A stretch of DNA of 64,000 bases from Bacteroidota bacterium (GCA_023446155.1 JAEXIT010000004.1:1-64000), one strand, 5' to 3'. Counted from the stretch's first letter, positions 24,973 through 34,368 are shown. Numbers and translations are program-made. Notes: generated by a model from the letters alone, not told the origin.

Positions 24973-26430
24973 TTATTGATCACCACAACTAAAGAGATGG
25001 TCTTGTTTGATCAATTCCGAAATTCCTTCCGGTAGCATATCTTCCCAACCTTCTTGTCCGTCGTGAATCATTTTTAAAACCTCGCGGGAGAAAATTTTAA
25101 GGTGATCTTTGTCGAAATCGGTAATGTCAACCACTTTTCCGTTATAGGCAAAAAACTTATACAATTCTTTCATACGAGGGTGTACTTTCAGGTTTTGTGA
25201 GGTGATCACATTTCCATCTTCGTCTTCCATCGGATAAAGGAATACTTTTAAATCGCGATAGAAAAGTTTACCGAAAGCTTCCAGAATTCCACCGCTAAGA
25301 TGACGGTAGTATTTCTCGTCGAAAATATCAATCAGGTTACTAACCCCCATGGCCAATCCCATTCTGGCTTTGGAGTATTCGGAGAAATATTCCACTACTT
25401 TGTAGTATTCCTGGAAGTTCGAGATCATAACCGTTTGCCCTAATGAGCATAGTAATTCGGCACGGTCCATAAAGTCACGCTCGTCGATTTCTCCTTCCGA
25501 ACGTAGGTTGGATAAAGTGATTTCGAAAATAACCATCGTATTGTCCTTGTCTACTTTTTTCTCCTGCAGGAACATTTCATACGACTTCTGATACATGTCC
25601 ATGTTAACCTTCGTAACCGGGCGGAAACTTCCACGTAGGGCCAGAATATTTTTGCGATACAGAATGGTTGCCGGAAGTACGTTATTGCCATCCGGGCCAA
25701 ACATCACCGCGTCGGTCATTCCGTTTTTAACCAGTTGTAAACTCATTAATCGGTTGTCGACGTCCTTAAAACGCGGACCGGAAAAGTTGATCGTGTCAAT
25801 TTCCAATTGGTCTTTGTCAAGGTGATCGTATAGGTAACGAAGTAATTTTTTAGGATCGTTGTATTTGTAAAAAGCACCATAAATAAGGTTAACCCCTAAG
25901 ATTCCCAGTGTTTCCTGTTGTAATCTCGAATCGGTTTCCTTAAAGCGGATATGAAGGATAATCTCGTTGTAGTCTTCTTCAGGATCCAGCTGGTATTTGA
26001 TTCCAACCCAGCCGTGGCCTTTGTATTGTTTGGCAAAGTCGATAGTGGCAACAGTATTCGCATAACTAAAGAACATTTTGCTCGGGTGTTTGTCTCTTTT
26101 TAAACGTTCTTCCACCAATTGAATTTCGTGGGATAACATTTTTTTTAAGCGGCTTTCAGTAACATAACGGCCATCGTCTTCCACTCCATAAATTGCATCA
26201 CTGAAATCTTTGTCGTAGGCCGACATCGCTTTTGCAATGGTACCGGAGGAACCTCCGGCTCTGAAAAAATGCCTTACCGTTTCCTGTCCGGCGCCGATTT
26301 CGGCAAATGTCCCGTAAATATTTTTGTTAAGGTTAATACGGAGTGCCTTTTCTTTAAGGGCCGGAATGTGTTCGATTTCCCGGTCGCCTTTAAGCGTAAT
26401 TTCGTTATCTGTGTTTTTCATAAATGCCAT
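24973..26430 (-). CDS. Conserved Bacteroidota protein of unknown function
   Basis: 485 residues without signal peptide or membrane spans. Strong blocks include NLNKNIYGTFAEIGAGQETVRHFFRAGG (about 32-60), AKAMSAYDKDFSDAIYG, FFSYANTVATIDF (about 120-132) and GHGWVGIKYQLDPEEDYNEI. The family is widely conserved in Flavobacteriia, where database names include nicotinate-nucleotide adenylyltransferase; no HxGH or ISSTxxR nucleotidyltransferase motif is present, so I do not accept that name. The Gly-rich AEIGAGQET loop could bind a nucleotide or methyl donor (inference). It is single-gene, convergent with bcp. Confidence 0.75.
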   Translation of the reverse strand: MAFMKNTDNEITLKGDREIEHIPALKEKALRINLNKNIYGTFAEIGAGQETVRHFFRAGGSSGTIAKAMSAYDKDFSDAIYGVEDDGRYVTESRLKKMLSHEIQLVEERLKRDKHPSKMFFSYANTVATIDFAKQYKGHGWVGIKYQLDPEEDYNEIILHIRFKETDSRLQQETLGILGVNLIYGAFYKYNDPKKLLRYLYDHLDKDQLEIDTINFSGPRFKDVDNRLMSLQLVKNGMTDAVMFGPDGNNVLPATILYRKNILALRGSFRPVTKVNMDMYQKSYEMFLQEKKVDKDNTMVIFEITLSNLRSEGEIDERDFMDRAELLCSLGQTVMISNFQEYYKVVEYFSEYSKARMGLAMGVSNLIDIFDEKYYRHLSGGILEAFGKLFYRDLKVFLYPMEDEDGNVITSQNLKVHPRMKELYKFFAYNGKVVDITDFDKDHLKIFSREVLKMIHDGQEGWEDMLPEGISELIKQDHLFSCGDQ

Positions 26431-26559
26431 AATAGTGCAAAGTTAACAAAATAGGGGCTCTAATAAAAGCTAAATAATTCTATTTTTAATGTTAAAATAG
26501 CGTTGTTCAGCAGGTAAAAAACAGCATTCTAGTACTTATTGCGACTTAGTTGTGTTTTT

Positions 26560-26585
26560 ATAACAAAGCCGGCATTGCTGCCGGC
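26560..26585 (-). terminator. Terminator of the GLPGLI-barrel operon
   Basis: On the minus strand, GCCGGCA-GCAA-TGCCGGC is followed by TTTGTTATAAAAA. It lies 140 bases past the barrel-gene stop. The interval 26586-26726 shows only a small dyad (ACCATCA/TGATGGT at 26622-26637). Confidence 0.6.
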
Positions 26586-26726
26586 ATTATCAAAAACCGA
26601 AAAGAGGATTAGTCGTGCTTGACCATCAGTTGATGGTTAAAACACTGAGAATAATATTTCATGTTGATGTGAAAATAATGAAAAAAATGGAATGAAATGG
26701 GAAATTTTTTAAAATTGTAGTGGGGG

Positions 26727-29363
26727 CTACCATTCCATACCGATTCCGAAACCGATATAGCCCGCCAGTCGGGTGATGGTTTCACGGCTAAAGCTGTTGT
26801 TGCTGTTGCTGGTAGCAATGATTGCCGGATTGCTGATGTTGAAAATATTGTTGCCTTCCGTCCAGTATTTAAAACGGGATTTTGGTTTTTTATAAGTCAG
26901 CTTAAAGTCGGTCTTAAAGAATTGACGCTCACTGTCGGTGGTAGAGAAATGCTCCAGACTATTGTCCAGTCGGTAAACAAGTTTTTCATTGATTTGCCCG
27001 CTTACGTTAACAAACGGTGTCCATCTTCGGGTGTAAATTTTGCTGTCAAAAAGCTGGTAATGCGTTTCATAATTCGAATACAGACTACCCAGTTCGTAAT
27101 TGAACCAACTGTCTTTAAAAGAGCTGATCAATGAAAAACGCGCGGAAAAATTATTGGTTCGGAAATCATTTTGCTGATCCCCTATAAAATTATAACTCTC
27201 GGAAAGCAGGTACGAAAATGTGGCTTTTACTTTCGATTTGATTGGTTTTAAACGCTGCTCTACACTTATCAGATTGTTCCAGGAATAACCGCTGGCATCG
27301 TTGCGATAGGCGATATAGTTGTAATTACCGACATTGATGCTGTTGCTGGTGTTTTCGTTTTTGTTCCGGGAATAGGACGAATTGGCGAGAAATAGAAAGC
27401 CGTTGTAAAGGTCAAATTTAAAATAGTTGAGGGATAGTATATTTTGTTCGTACGGTTTTTCGAATACCATAGTGCTCGGATTGTAATAATTCCGGTAATC
27501 GTCGGCATACAGGAAATTGTTTTGTACGTCGCTGGCATAAAAGCTAATGTTTCGGTTGTAGCTCAAGCTCAGGTAATGCAAGTCGGTAAAAGCCAGCTTG
27601 ATTTGTACGAACGGAAGCAGATACATTTTGGTCGCATCGGACGGTTGTAAAAAATAATTCCGGAATTCCAGTTTGGCATTGTATTGCAATAGGGAAACGG
27701 CCTTTTTAACCGATATGTCCGCAAAGGCATAATTGCTGGTTCGACTGATTTCCGGTACATCGGTAACCAGTGCCGATTGCAAAAGTGCTAAAGTGGAGCG
27801 GTTCCAGATAAAACCGGCATTCCCGCGCGCAATATGATTGCTGATCTTTTGTGTGTATTTGCTAAAAATACCGATTTCATTATTCTTAAAAACATATTCC
27901 TGATCGAGTGGCTGATAGGGAGGCAGCAAGGTTTGCCCGTCGGAAAGGAAATTATAACGGTTGTCTTGCTTTTTAAATTCCTGATAGGCATTTATAGATA
28001 GTAATTTATTGCGGGCGAGTTTGGTAACATAACTCACTTGTTGTCCGAAGTTAAGTTTGATCGCTTTGTTGTCTTCTTCAAAATACTGAGGCTGATCATT
28101 AAGGATGCTTTCTGTATCACGTTGTCCTTTGTCGTATCCGGAATCCAAAATGGCCGAATAGTTAATCAGATTGTCTTTGTTCGGTTTGTACTCTACATTT
28201 AGTTTGGACTGGTTAAATAAAAAGTTCATCTTACCGGCTATAGCATCCTGAGATTGTAGCGGATTTGTGGTATTAAAAAACGTTTTCTCAACTAGCCGTT
28301 GTTCGGTAAAACGGGATTGATTTAAAATGCTAAAGGCGCTAATGCTGACTTTGTCTGTTGGCATGGCACTGATGTTAACAGCAGCGGTGTGGGAACGACT
28401 GGTTTTATTATTTTCGTTGGCGACCAGAAATTTTGGAATTTTCCCGGCGCCAAAAAACGGATTGCCCATGTCGTTGTTTCGGATATCCGATTTGATGTTG
28501 CCGTCCATGTCCATATAATCCCGAAGACTAATGGCTTGTTCGCCCAGATTATTGCTGTCCAGAATGGCGCTGGCATTGAATTTAGGCATAAACCGAAACA
28601 GGTTGCTATGCGCTTTATACCGGTCGTTATAAGCCGAAAATCCGGCAATATCACCGGTTATTTTACCGAGATACTCTTCCTTAATATGGATGTTAAGGGC
28701 TTTTTTGTTGTTGGTTCCTTCGATGTCTTTTATGGCACCAAAGGTTTCATAGTTATTGATCAGGTCAATATCGTCGATCATTTTGGCATTTAGGTTTTCG
28801 GTAGCCATTTTATGATTTTTACCAAAAAACGGTTTTCCGTTGATCAGTAATTCTTCGATGACTTTTCCCTGAGATTTTATTTTTCCGTTATCGTCGATTT
28901 CGAGGCCGGGAAGTTTTTCGATGATGTTTTTAAGCTTTTCTTCGTTTCCGGTGGTAAAGGCATTGATGTTATACCGGATTGTGTCCCCTTTTTGTTGTGC
29001 AGCTGCACGTGATCCCTGTACGACGACTTCGTTGAGTTGTTTGGATCTGGGACGTAGTTGAATTGGAAGCCGGATTTCAGGATCGGAATTGGCAACGGTG
29101 AGTTGTTGGTATTCCGCATCATAAGCGATATGGTTGATTTCCAGTATGTAGTTTCCGGGTGATGGCATTGCCAGCGTAAATTTTCCGTTATCATCGGATA
29201 GGACATAGCTTACCGTAGCATTTGTCTGACTATCGATGAGTTGCAAAGTTGCCCCGGAAATGCCCTTTTCCGACTGGTAGTCGGTTAGGGTACCAGTAAT
29301 GTTTTGGGCATTTAGGAGCGCAGGTATAACTAGAATAAGCAGTACGACAAAAGTTCGGATCAT
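26727..29363 (-). CDS. TonB-receptor-like outer-membrane beta-barrel protein with carboxypeptidase-regulatory domain
   Basis: 878 residues. Signal peptide (LLILVIPALLNAQ), then a carboxypeptidase regulatory-like domain 20-105 (ITGTLTDYQSEKGISGATLQL ... HIAYDAEYQQLTV), a plug-like segment about 110-215 (LNEVVVQGSRA ... LEIDDNGKIKSQGKVIEELLINGKPFFG) and a long beta-barrel to the C-terminus. The GKVIEELLINGKPFFGKN phrase marks the outer membrane beta-barrel family that pairs with GLPGLI proteins. No SusD gene is adjacent, so it is not an ordinary glycan-uptake SusC. Its ATG directly follows the GLPGLI stop codon (TAA-ATG), meaning tight coupling. Ligand unknown. Confidence 0.85.
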   Translation of the reverse strand: MIRTFVVLLILVIPALLNAQNITGTLTDYQSEKGISGATLQLIDSQTNATVSYVLSDDNGKFTLAMPSPGNYILEINHIAYDAEYQQLTVANSDPEIRLPIQLRPRSKQLNEVVVQGSRAAAQQKGDTIRYNINAFTTGNEEKLKNIIEKLPGLEIDDNGKIKSQGKVIEELLINGKPFFGKNHKMATENLNAKMIDDIDLINNYETFGAIKDIEGTNNKKALNIHIKEEYLGKITGDIAGFSAYNDRYKAHSNLFRFMPKFNASAILDSNNLGEQAISLRDYMDMDGNIKSDIRNNDMGNPFFGAGKIPKFLVANENNKTSRSHTAAVNISAMPTDKVSISAFSILNQSRFTEQRLVEKTFFNTTNPLQSQDAIAGKMNFLFNQSKLNVEYKPNKDNLINYSAILDSGYDKGQRDTESILNDQPQYFEEDNKAIKLNFGQQVSYVTKLARNKLLSINAYQEFKKQDNRYNFLSDGQTLLPPYQPLDQEYVFKNNEIGIFSKYTQKISNHIARGNAGFIWNRSTLALLQSALVTDVPEISRTSNYAFADISVKKAVSLLQYNAKLEFRNYFLQPSDATKMYLLPFVQIKLAFTDLHYLSLSYNRNISFYASDVQNNFLYADDYRNYYNPSTMVFEKPYEQNILSLNYFKFDLYNGFLFLANSSYSRNKNENTSNSINVGNYNYIAYRNDASGYSWNNLISVEQRLKPIKSKVKATFSYLLSESYNFIGDQQNDFRTNNFSARFSLISSFKDSWFNYELGSLYSNYETHYQLFDSKIYTRRWTPFVNVSGQINEKLVYRLDNSLEHFSTTDSERQFFKTDFKLTYKKPKSRFKYWTEGNNIFNISNPAIIATSNSNNSFSRETITRLAGYIGFGIGMEW

Positions 29364-30098
29364 TTAGTTCTGGTTTAGCACATTCCCCATACCTCTTTTT
29401 AGTTGATCCACTTTTTCGTTTCGGTCTTTTATATAGTTTTCTTTGGATATTTTTTGTCCTTTAGAAGGTTTTTCGAAGTCAAATTGAGCTATCGATGCGA
29501 CTTTTATAGCGTGATACGTTTTTGTGTCGGTTGTCAGATCGATAATGAGTCCGGGTAATCCCCAGAAGTCTTTTGGTCCGTCATTTATCGGAAGGGAAGG
29601 TGCGTACCAGGCGGTAACGTTTTCACCGTTTACAACTGCTGTGGCTTTTTTGCAATTGAATTCGCCAATTTTTTTTGTTTCATTGATCAACTTCCAGTTG
29701 ATTTTTTCCAGTTTGTCGGTTACCAGAAAAGCTTTACCAAGCAGATCGGCTTCCTGTAGGTATTCGTTTGTTTTTTGATTTTTATAAATGCCACCATTTT
29801 TCTTACCGATGTTTACTGTTTTGAATTTGGAGTTGCTTTCGCTCAAACCACCATCTTTTTCGGAAGTGTCGTTGCTGTTTTGCTCGTTATATAGTGAGAT
29901 TCCGTCTTTGTAGTATAACGTAAATGTTTTTACCTGAGATAAGTATTTGGAAACACGTTCCCGTGTTGCCGGATCGGTTACATTTTTTAACTGGTTCTCA
30001 ATATTCGCCTGTTCTTCGTAGGTTATTTTAGAGGTTTGTGCCGTGATCGTCTGGTTCATGCTGATACTGGTTAGTAGGATAAAAATGTAACGTTTCAT
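29364..30098 (-). CDS. GLPGLI family secreted protein
   Basis: 244 residues with a signal peptide (FILLTSISMNQTITAQ) and the family-defining GLPGLIIDL motif at about 188-196, preceded by ENVTAWYAPSLPINDGPKDFW. The family (Porph_ging) is a Bacteroidota periplasmic or outer-membrane protein, nearly always followed by a TonB-receptor-like barrel as here. Proposed roles include metal or peptide handling, but none is established. It is first in the two-gene unit; no TAnnTTTG box was found immediately upstream. Confidence 0.9.
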   Translation of the reverse strand: MKRYIFILLTSISMNQTITAQTSKITYEEQANIENQLKNVTDPATRERVSKYLSQVKTFTLYYKDGISLYNEQNSNDTSEKDGGLSESNSKFKTVNIGKKNGGIYKNQKTNEYLQEADLLGKAFLVTDKLEKINWKLINETKKIGEFNCKKATAVVNGENVTAWYAPSLPINDGPKDFWGLPGLIIDLTTDTKTYHAIKVASIAQFDFEKPSKGQKISKENYIKDRNEKVDQLKRGMGNVLNQN

Positions 30099-30218
30099 AG
30101 GGATAATGTTTAGAGTCTCTAAATTTGGAACTTTTAGTTGTATTTAATCAAAAATATGATTTTTTGACTAAAAATAAAAGTGCCTGCTATTTTTATAACA
30201 GACACTTTGCGAATATTT

Positions 30219-30449
30219 CTAGTTTATCACCAAAAATACATGGTACGTTCCAACATATACGCCGTCAACGTATACATCGTAAACACCCAAATAGATCGCT
30301 TCTCCAACTTCATCAGCAGTTTGGCCTAATACCATGTTGCTGGTTAATTCAATTGAAGGATTCGCATTTGGTGCTACATTTTCAGAAGTTGCCGCTGAAG
30401 CAAATACACAAGGCAGAATCATTGCTGCCATCAAAATAAATTTTTTCAT
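30219..30449 (-). CDS. Small exported protein of unknown function
   Basis: 76 residues from ATG 30449; 11 residues of the longer frame precede an evident signal peptide (MKKFILMAAMILPCVFASAA). The mature peptide of about 55 residues ends with a YVDGVYVGTYHVFLVIN beta pattern. A TAGATTTG -7 box lies 31 bases upstream. No family recognised. Confidence 0.6.
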   Translation of the reverse strand: MKKFILMAAMILPCVFASAATSENVAPNANPSIELTSNMVLGQTADEVGEAIYLGVYDVYVDGVYVGTYHVFLVIN

Positions 30450-30854
30450 AATTAAAATTTTTTGATAATTAGTTGAAAACAAATCTATTAAAAAATTATA
30501 GCGTTTGTTTTGTAAATGGTGAATTAGGCCTCATTTTTATTAAATTATCATTATCAAAAGATTAATTAATGGTGCAAAATGTGAATATTTTAAAAAATCA
30601 TTCTATTTTTTTGGATATTCTGAATCGAAAAAAACGTGATATTTTTGTTTTAATAGGTTTTTTATTGTTAAAAAATATTGATTTGGTTTAAAAATAAACA
30701 CTTTTTAATTATTTATAACAAATTGATAAAAAAAATTAGCAAAAAACCGTTTTGTGAAATGGTGTCGGATAAAGTGGAAATAAAGAGAAAAAAATAGAGA
30801 AGCATAAAAAAAGCCGCTCTTAAAAGCGGCTTAGAGGGAATGTATTTTTGAAAA
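30450..30854. other. AT-rich intergenic stretch
   Basis: It holds the -7 box of the small exported gene (TAGATTTG, 30480-30487 minus strand) and the TetR terminator at 30804-30834. The remaining about 300 bases are very AT-rich, with homopolymer runs and no supported coding sequence. A plus-strand TATTTTTG near 30640 has no gene after it. Confidence 0.5.
30804..30834 (-). terminator. Terminator of the TetR regulator gene
   Basis: Minus strand: AAGCCGCT / AGCGGCTT stem followed by seven T residues, about 20 bases after the stop codon. Confidence 0.85.
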
Positions 30855-31541
30855 TTATTTTTTTGTTTTTTCGGCGGCCTCGTAGCCAAAAGCAACAATT
30901 TGTGATAAAGCATCTAAAATAGCTTGTTTGCCTTCAGGTTGATTGACGTCAATTCCGCAGATGGTAACCCCATTTGTCTTGGCGTGTAGTGAAAGGTAGT
31001 AGATCCCACCAATCATTATGGCGGTTATGGCTCTCATGTTAACACCGGTTCCTTCAAAATAAGGATCCGAATATTTGAAAAGTTCTTCACCCACTTTTTC
31101 TCGTAATTCAGCAATTTCAAGTAAAAGAGGGTTGACTTCGCTAAGTTCCCAAAGGATCATTTTTTGCATTTCGACGTCTTCAAGGAAGGCGTTAAAATGA
31201 CCTTGCAAAAAATATTGACCATCCGTTACACTCACATGATTTTGTGTGATAATATCCGGAACGATTTCATCGTCATATGAATTCGCCCAGTAATCCCGTT
31301 TTCGGATATAGGTTTCAATAAGATTGTTTACATCACCAAAATACGCATAAATCAGTTTACGGTCCAAACCTGCTGCAGCTGCTATTTTAGCGATAGTGAG
31401 ACCTGTATAACCCTCCGATTTAAGGACAACTCCCACTGCGTCAACAAGTTTTTGCATCGTTCGGGCTTTTTCTTTTATCGGACCCTGTGATACTTTTCTT
31501 TTTTTTGGTTGACTTTCTTCCGGTTTCTCCTTGTCTTTCAT
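30855..31541 (-). CDS. TetR/AcrR family transcriptional regulator
   Basis: 228 residues from the ATG at 31541 (MKDKEKPEESQPKKRK); in-frame ATGs at 31550 and 31565 add only 3-8 residues. The TetR DNA-binding domain spans about 28-75: LVDAVGVVLKSEGYTGLTIAKIAAAAGLDRKLIYAYFGDVNNLIETYI. The N-terminus is an unusually charged, Lys-rich extension. The ligand-binding half is divergent. Its target is not evident: the neighbouring genes are a small exported protein and, upstream and divergent, an MBL hydrolase about 290 bp away. Confidence 0.85.
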   Translation of the reverse strand: MKDKEKPEESQPKKRKVSQGPIKEKARTMQKLVDAVGVVLKSEGYTGLTIAKIAAAAGLDRKLIYAYFGDVNNLIETYIRKRDYWANSYDDEIVPDIITQNHVSVTDGQYFLQGHFNAFLEDVEMQKMILWELSEVNPLLLEIAELREKVGEELFKYSDPYFEGTGVNMRAITAIMIGGIYYLSLHAKTNGVTICGIDVNQPEGKQAILDALSQIVAFGYEAAEKTKK

Positions 31542-31807
31542 GATCGTCATCAATTTGCAGTGCAATATCCGACATTTTAGTTAAAAAGTCAAGTGGTTTC
31601 AGGGTTTATGTGTTCTCAGGAGCTTAGTAAGTCGTTTTGCCAGACCATATTACCGAAATAAAGAAGAAAATGTAGTGGACTGTAAATGTGCTTTCGAAAT
31701 GCTTTTGATCGGCTGTTATCGCCCGTGATTATTAGGATTGGCTCTAAATTTATGAAACTATTGATTTTTAACACTCAGGGGAGTCACTATTTTAGAAGAG
31801 AGATTCT

Positions 31808-31815
31808 TATTTTTG
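31808..31815 (+). promoter_or_regulatory. -7 element that fixes the start of the MBL hydrolase
   Basis: TATTTTTG ends 17 bases before TTG 31833. ATG codons farther upstream in the frame (31686, 31752) would lie outside this transcript. Confidence 0.5.
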
Positions 31816-31832
31816 TAAAAAAGAAGACTACT

Positions 31833-32597
31833 TTGAAAGTATATTTTTTGGGTACGGGGACCTCTCAGGGGATTCCTGTAATTGGAAGTGATCATCCGGT
31901 TTGCCTCAGCCGCGATATAAAAGATAAACGATTACGGGTTTCCGCTTTATTAAGTTGGGACGATCAAGCCTATGCCATTGATTGTGGTCCGGATTTCCGA
32001 CAACAGATGCTCGCAGCCGGTTGCCGTAAACTCGACGGCATTTTATTTACACATGAACATGCGGATCATACAGCCGGACTGGACGATATCCGACCATTCA
32101 ATTTCCGACAGGGAGATATGCCTATTTATGCGCATAAAAGGGTGATTGAAAGTCTGAAAAGACGTTTCGATTATATTTTTGAAACTGAAAATCGCTATCC
32201 CGGTGCGCCGTCGGTAGCAGTAACAGAAGTGGAAAAAAATTCGCCATTCGAAATCGGAGGTAAAAAAGTGATTCCGGTGAATGCCTGGCACGCCGATTTA
32301 CAGGTTTTTGGCTATCGTATAGACGATTTTGCCTATCTGACCGATGTGAAAACCATCGACCCGGAAGAAATCGAAAAGCTAAAAGGGCTTAAAGTGCTTG
32401 TGGTGAATGCACTCCGTATCGAACCGCATATTTCTCACTTTAACCTCGACGAAGCACTCGCATTTATCAAATTAATCCAACCCGAAAGAGCCTATCTGAC
32501 CCATATTAGTCACCATATGGGATTTCATGATGAAGTGCAGCAAAACCTGCCGGAAAATGTATTTCTGGCCTACGATAACTTAGAAATTGTAATTTAA
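31833..32597 (+). CDS. MBL-fold metallohydrolase, PhnP-like, with probable TTG start
   Basis: 254 residues from TTG 31833, which gives the family-standard opening KVYFLGTGTSQGIPVIGSDHPVCLS. Starting at ATG 31686 would add 49 residues of non-conserved, non-signal sequence upstream of a -7 box. Metal ligands are in THEHADH (His74, His76, Asp78, His79), with later histidines at about NAWHAD and LTHISHHMGFH. PhnP-type enzymes cleave cyclic phosphodiesters; the physiological substrate in Bacteroidota is not known. It precedes a small membrane protein by 6 bp. Confidence 0.8.
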   Translation: MKVYFLGTGTSQGIPVIGSDHPVCLSRDIKDKRLRVSALLSWDDQAYAIDCGPDFRQQMLAAGCRKLDGILFTHEHADHTAGLDDIRPFNFRQGDMPIYAHKRVIESLKRRFDYIFETENRYPGAPSVAVTEVEKNSPFEIGGKKVIPVNAWHADLQVFGYRIDDFAYLTDVKTIDPEEIEKLKGLKVLVVNALRIEPHISHFNLDEALAFIKLIQPERAYLTHISHHMGFHDEVQQNLPENVFLAYDNLEIVI

Positions 32598-32603
32598 CCC
32601 ACT

Positions 32604-33101
32604 ATGAAAAAAGCAATACTGTATCTTTTTATCCTGTCATTACTGTTTAATATTTTTCAGTACATGAACTCGAATAAAATTCTAAAAACACAAGGGCAGG
32701 AACTTGAAAATGCCAAAACCCGTATCACTAAAGTTCGGGATTCGATCACTACTCTTAAAGAAGAAAAAAATGACAGCGATTACTTCTCGTTGGATTTTGA
32801 CGACGATGCACAGGAGTATTTCTCCCGCTATGATGTAGCGAAAGTAGCCGCCAAAGTAAAAGAAGATTTGGTGACACTAAACGACGCCAAAACCGGGAAC
32901 CGTCTGGTGCCTTATGAATCGATTAATGGCAATAAATTTATTATCAATAAAATAAAAATATTAAATCATCGTTGGATTATAGCCGACTTTTACAGCGGAA
33001 CGACTAGAGGAGAAGTCCTGTTAAAGTATTTTCATAACGAAGATAAACCAACCGATTTCGAACGTATTGATGCGATTTTGTTTGCCAATACGGTGCGATA
33101 A
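32604..33101 (+). CDS. Membrane-anchored coiled-coil protein of unknown function
   Basis: 165 residues: one N-terminal hydrophobic segment (AILYLFILSLLFNIFQYM), a short coiled coil about 25-55 (QGQELENAKTRITKVRDSITTLKEEK), then a globular domain with NHRWIIADFYSGTTRGEVLLKYF. It starts 6 bp after the MBL gene, so it is probably cotranscribed. I do not recognise the family beyond its being flavobacterial in style. Confidence 0.65.
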   Translation: MKKAILYLFILSLLFNIFQYMNSNKILKTQGQELENAKTRITKVRDSITTLKEEKNDSDYFSLDFDDDAQEYFSRYDVAKVAAKVKEDLVTLNDAKTGNRLVPYESINGNKFIINKIKILNHRWIIADFYSGTTRGEVLLKYFHNEDKPTDFERIDAILFANTVR

Positions 33102-33177
33102 TATGATTATTTTGTAAATTTAAAGTTTCAATAAAGTTTCATTTTGGGAAACAATTTTGAAGCAAAAAGAAAATAAA

Positions 33178-33684
33178 ATGAAAAAGATATTACCCTTACT
33201 TTTATGCAGTTTCCTTTTCGTGTCGTGCGATTATATCATGAAAAAACACGACGATGAAAAAGAAGTTGTAGTGAGCCCTAAACCAATGGTTCTGGGAACC
33301 GACAGGGACGAGCATGGATGTGTTGGTTCGGCCGGTTACCGTTGGTCGGTACTTAAAAATGACTGTATTCGTGTTTTCGAAGAAGGTTTCCGCCTGAATC
33401 CGGTAAAAGAAACGACTGTAGATCAGGAAGAAGAAATCGAAGAGCCAATTATCAGTGGATTTGTAACCTTCGAAAAAGATGGCGATCGGGCGGAGTTGTT
33501 TTTGCCGGACAGAAATAACTCGTTTATCCTGACGCGTGAAAAAGAAGGGAAGCCTTATCACGGGGGAGATTGGACATTGGAAACGGAAGGTGGTCTGAAA
33601 CTGATCGAAAAAGGAATCGTAAAATATAAGGGTGCCTTGACCGAAGAGAAGCAAGTAACGGGAAGTGATAATCCCGAACAATAA
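33178..33684 (+). CDS. Lipoprotein of unknown function
   Basis: 168 residues from ATG 33178 (a TTG seven codons earlier is less likely). The lipobox LFVSC places the lipidated Cys at 17. Residues about 45-70 contain DEHGCVGSAGYRWSVLKNDCIRVFE with a likely disulfide; the end is a beta-rich domain (FVTFEKDGDRAELFLPDRNNSFILTRE ... YHGGDWTLETEGGLKLIEKG) resembling heat-shock or META-like lipoproteins that report on added components. Function unknown. Confidence 0.7.
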   Translation: MKKILPLLLCSFLFVSCDYIMKKHDDEKEVVVSPKPMVLGTDRDEHGCVGSAGYRWSVLKNDCIRVFEEGFRLNPVKETTVDQEEEIEEPIISGFVTFEKDGDRAELFLPDRNNSFILTREKEGKPYHGGDWTLETEGGLKLIEKGIVKYKGALTEEKQVTGSDNPEQ

Positions 33685-33713
33685 AAAAAGTCCGGTATTT
33701 ACCGGACTTTTTA
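33684..33713. terminator. Bidirectional terminator
   Basis: Arms AAAAAGTCCGGTA / TACCGGACTTTTT with a 2-base loop, between the convergent lipoprotein and esterase genes. Confidence 0.9.
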
Positions 33714-33717
33714 GTTA

Positions 33718-34368
33718 TTATAAGGTTTGTTGTAACCAACTTTTAAAATCGTAAAAGTTTTGCGGTGCTACCCCATGGCCAACCGGATATTCGTTATAGG
33801 TGACATCCAATTCCAAAGTTTTTAAAAATTCAGGAGCCTTTCGCGCCCAGTCTACCGGGATTACCTGATCGACCGTTCCATGGGAAATAAAGAATTTTAG
33901 TTTCGAAAGATCTTTATCGGTATAACCATCGGCCAAAATCGCCGGGTTGATATAACCACTTAATGCAACTACCCGTTGAATCTTTTCCGGTTCGGATAAA
34001 GCAACGGCATAGCTTAAAATGGCCCCCTGACTAAAACCAATCAAAGTAACTTTTGTTGGATCGATAGGGTAGGTTGCGATTAATTCATCGATAAATTTGG
34101 AAATCAGCTCGCGGGATTCGATGGCCTCATCGTCATCCGAAAATTTATTGGCATCACTGTCAAAATGGATACTATACCAGGCATTTCCGTATGGCGGCAT
34201 CGCATGTGGCGCCCGTGCTGAAATCACGTAATAATTGTCTGGTAATTCCGAAGCAAATGAAAACAAATCTTCTTCATTGCTACCATATCCGTGCAATAAT
34301 AGTAATAACGGGTTTTTGTCCGATTTGATTTTGGGTTCTCTAACGAGGTGAAATAAGGATAAACTCAT
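33718..34368 (-). CDS. Alpha/beta hydrolase, carboxylesterase/phospholipase type
   Basis: 216 residues of the compact bacterial carboxylesterase fold. Nucleophile Ser113 in GFSQG, acid Asp167 in HGTVDQVIP, His198 in VGHGV; the oxyanion loop is LHGYGSNEED. No signal peptide, so it acts in the cytoplasm on short acyl esters or lysophospholipids. Its ATG directly follows the stop of the DUF4870-like gene; it is the last gene of a four-gene operon beginning with BatA. Confidence 0.9.
   Translation of the reverse strand: MSLSLFHLVREPKIKSDKNPLLLLLHGYGSNEEDLFSFASELPDNYYVISARAPHAMPPYGNAWYSIHFDSDANKFSDDDEAIESRELISKFIDELIATYPIDPTKVTLIGFSQGAILSYAVALSEPEKIQRVVALSGYINPAILADGYTDKDLSKLKFFISHGTVDQVIPVDWARKAPEFLKTLELDVTYNEYPVGHGVAPQNFYDFKSWLQQTL

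Noticed and set aside
26609..26818. 69-residue minus-strand frame overlapping the barrel gene end
   Set aside because: Shifted-frame shadow of the barrel C-terminus, running into non-coding DNA.
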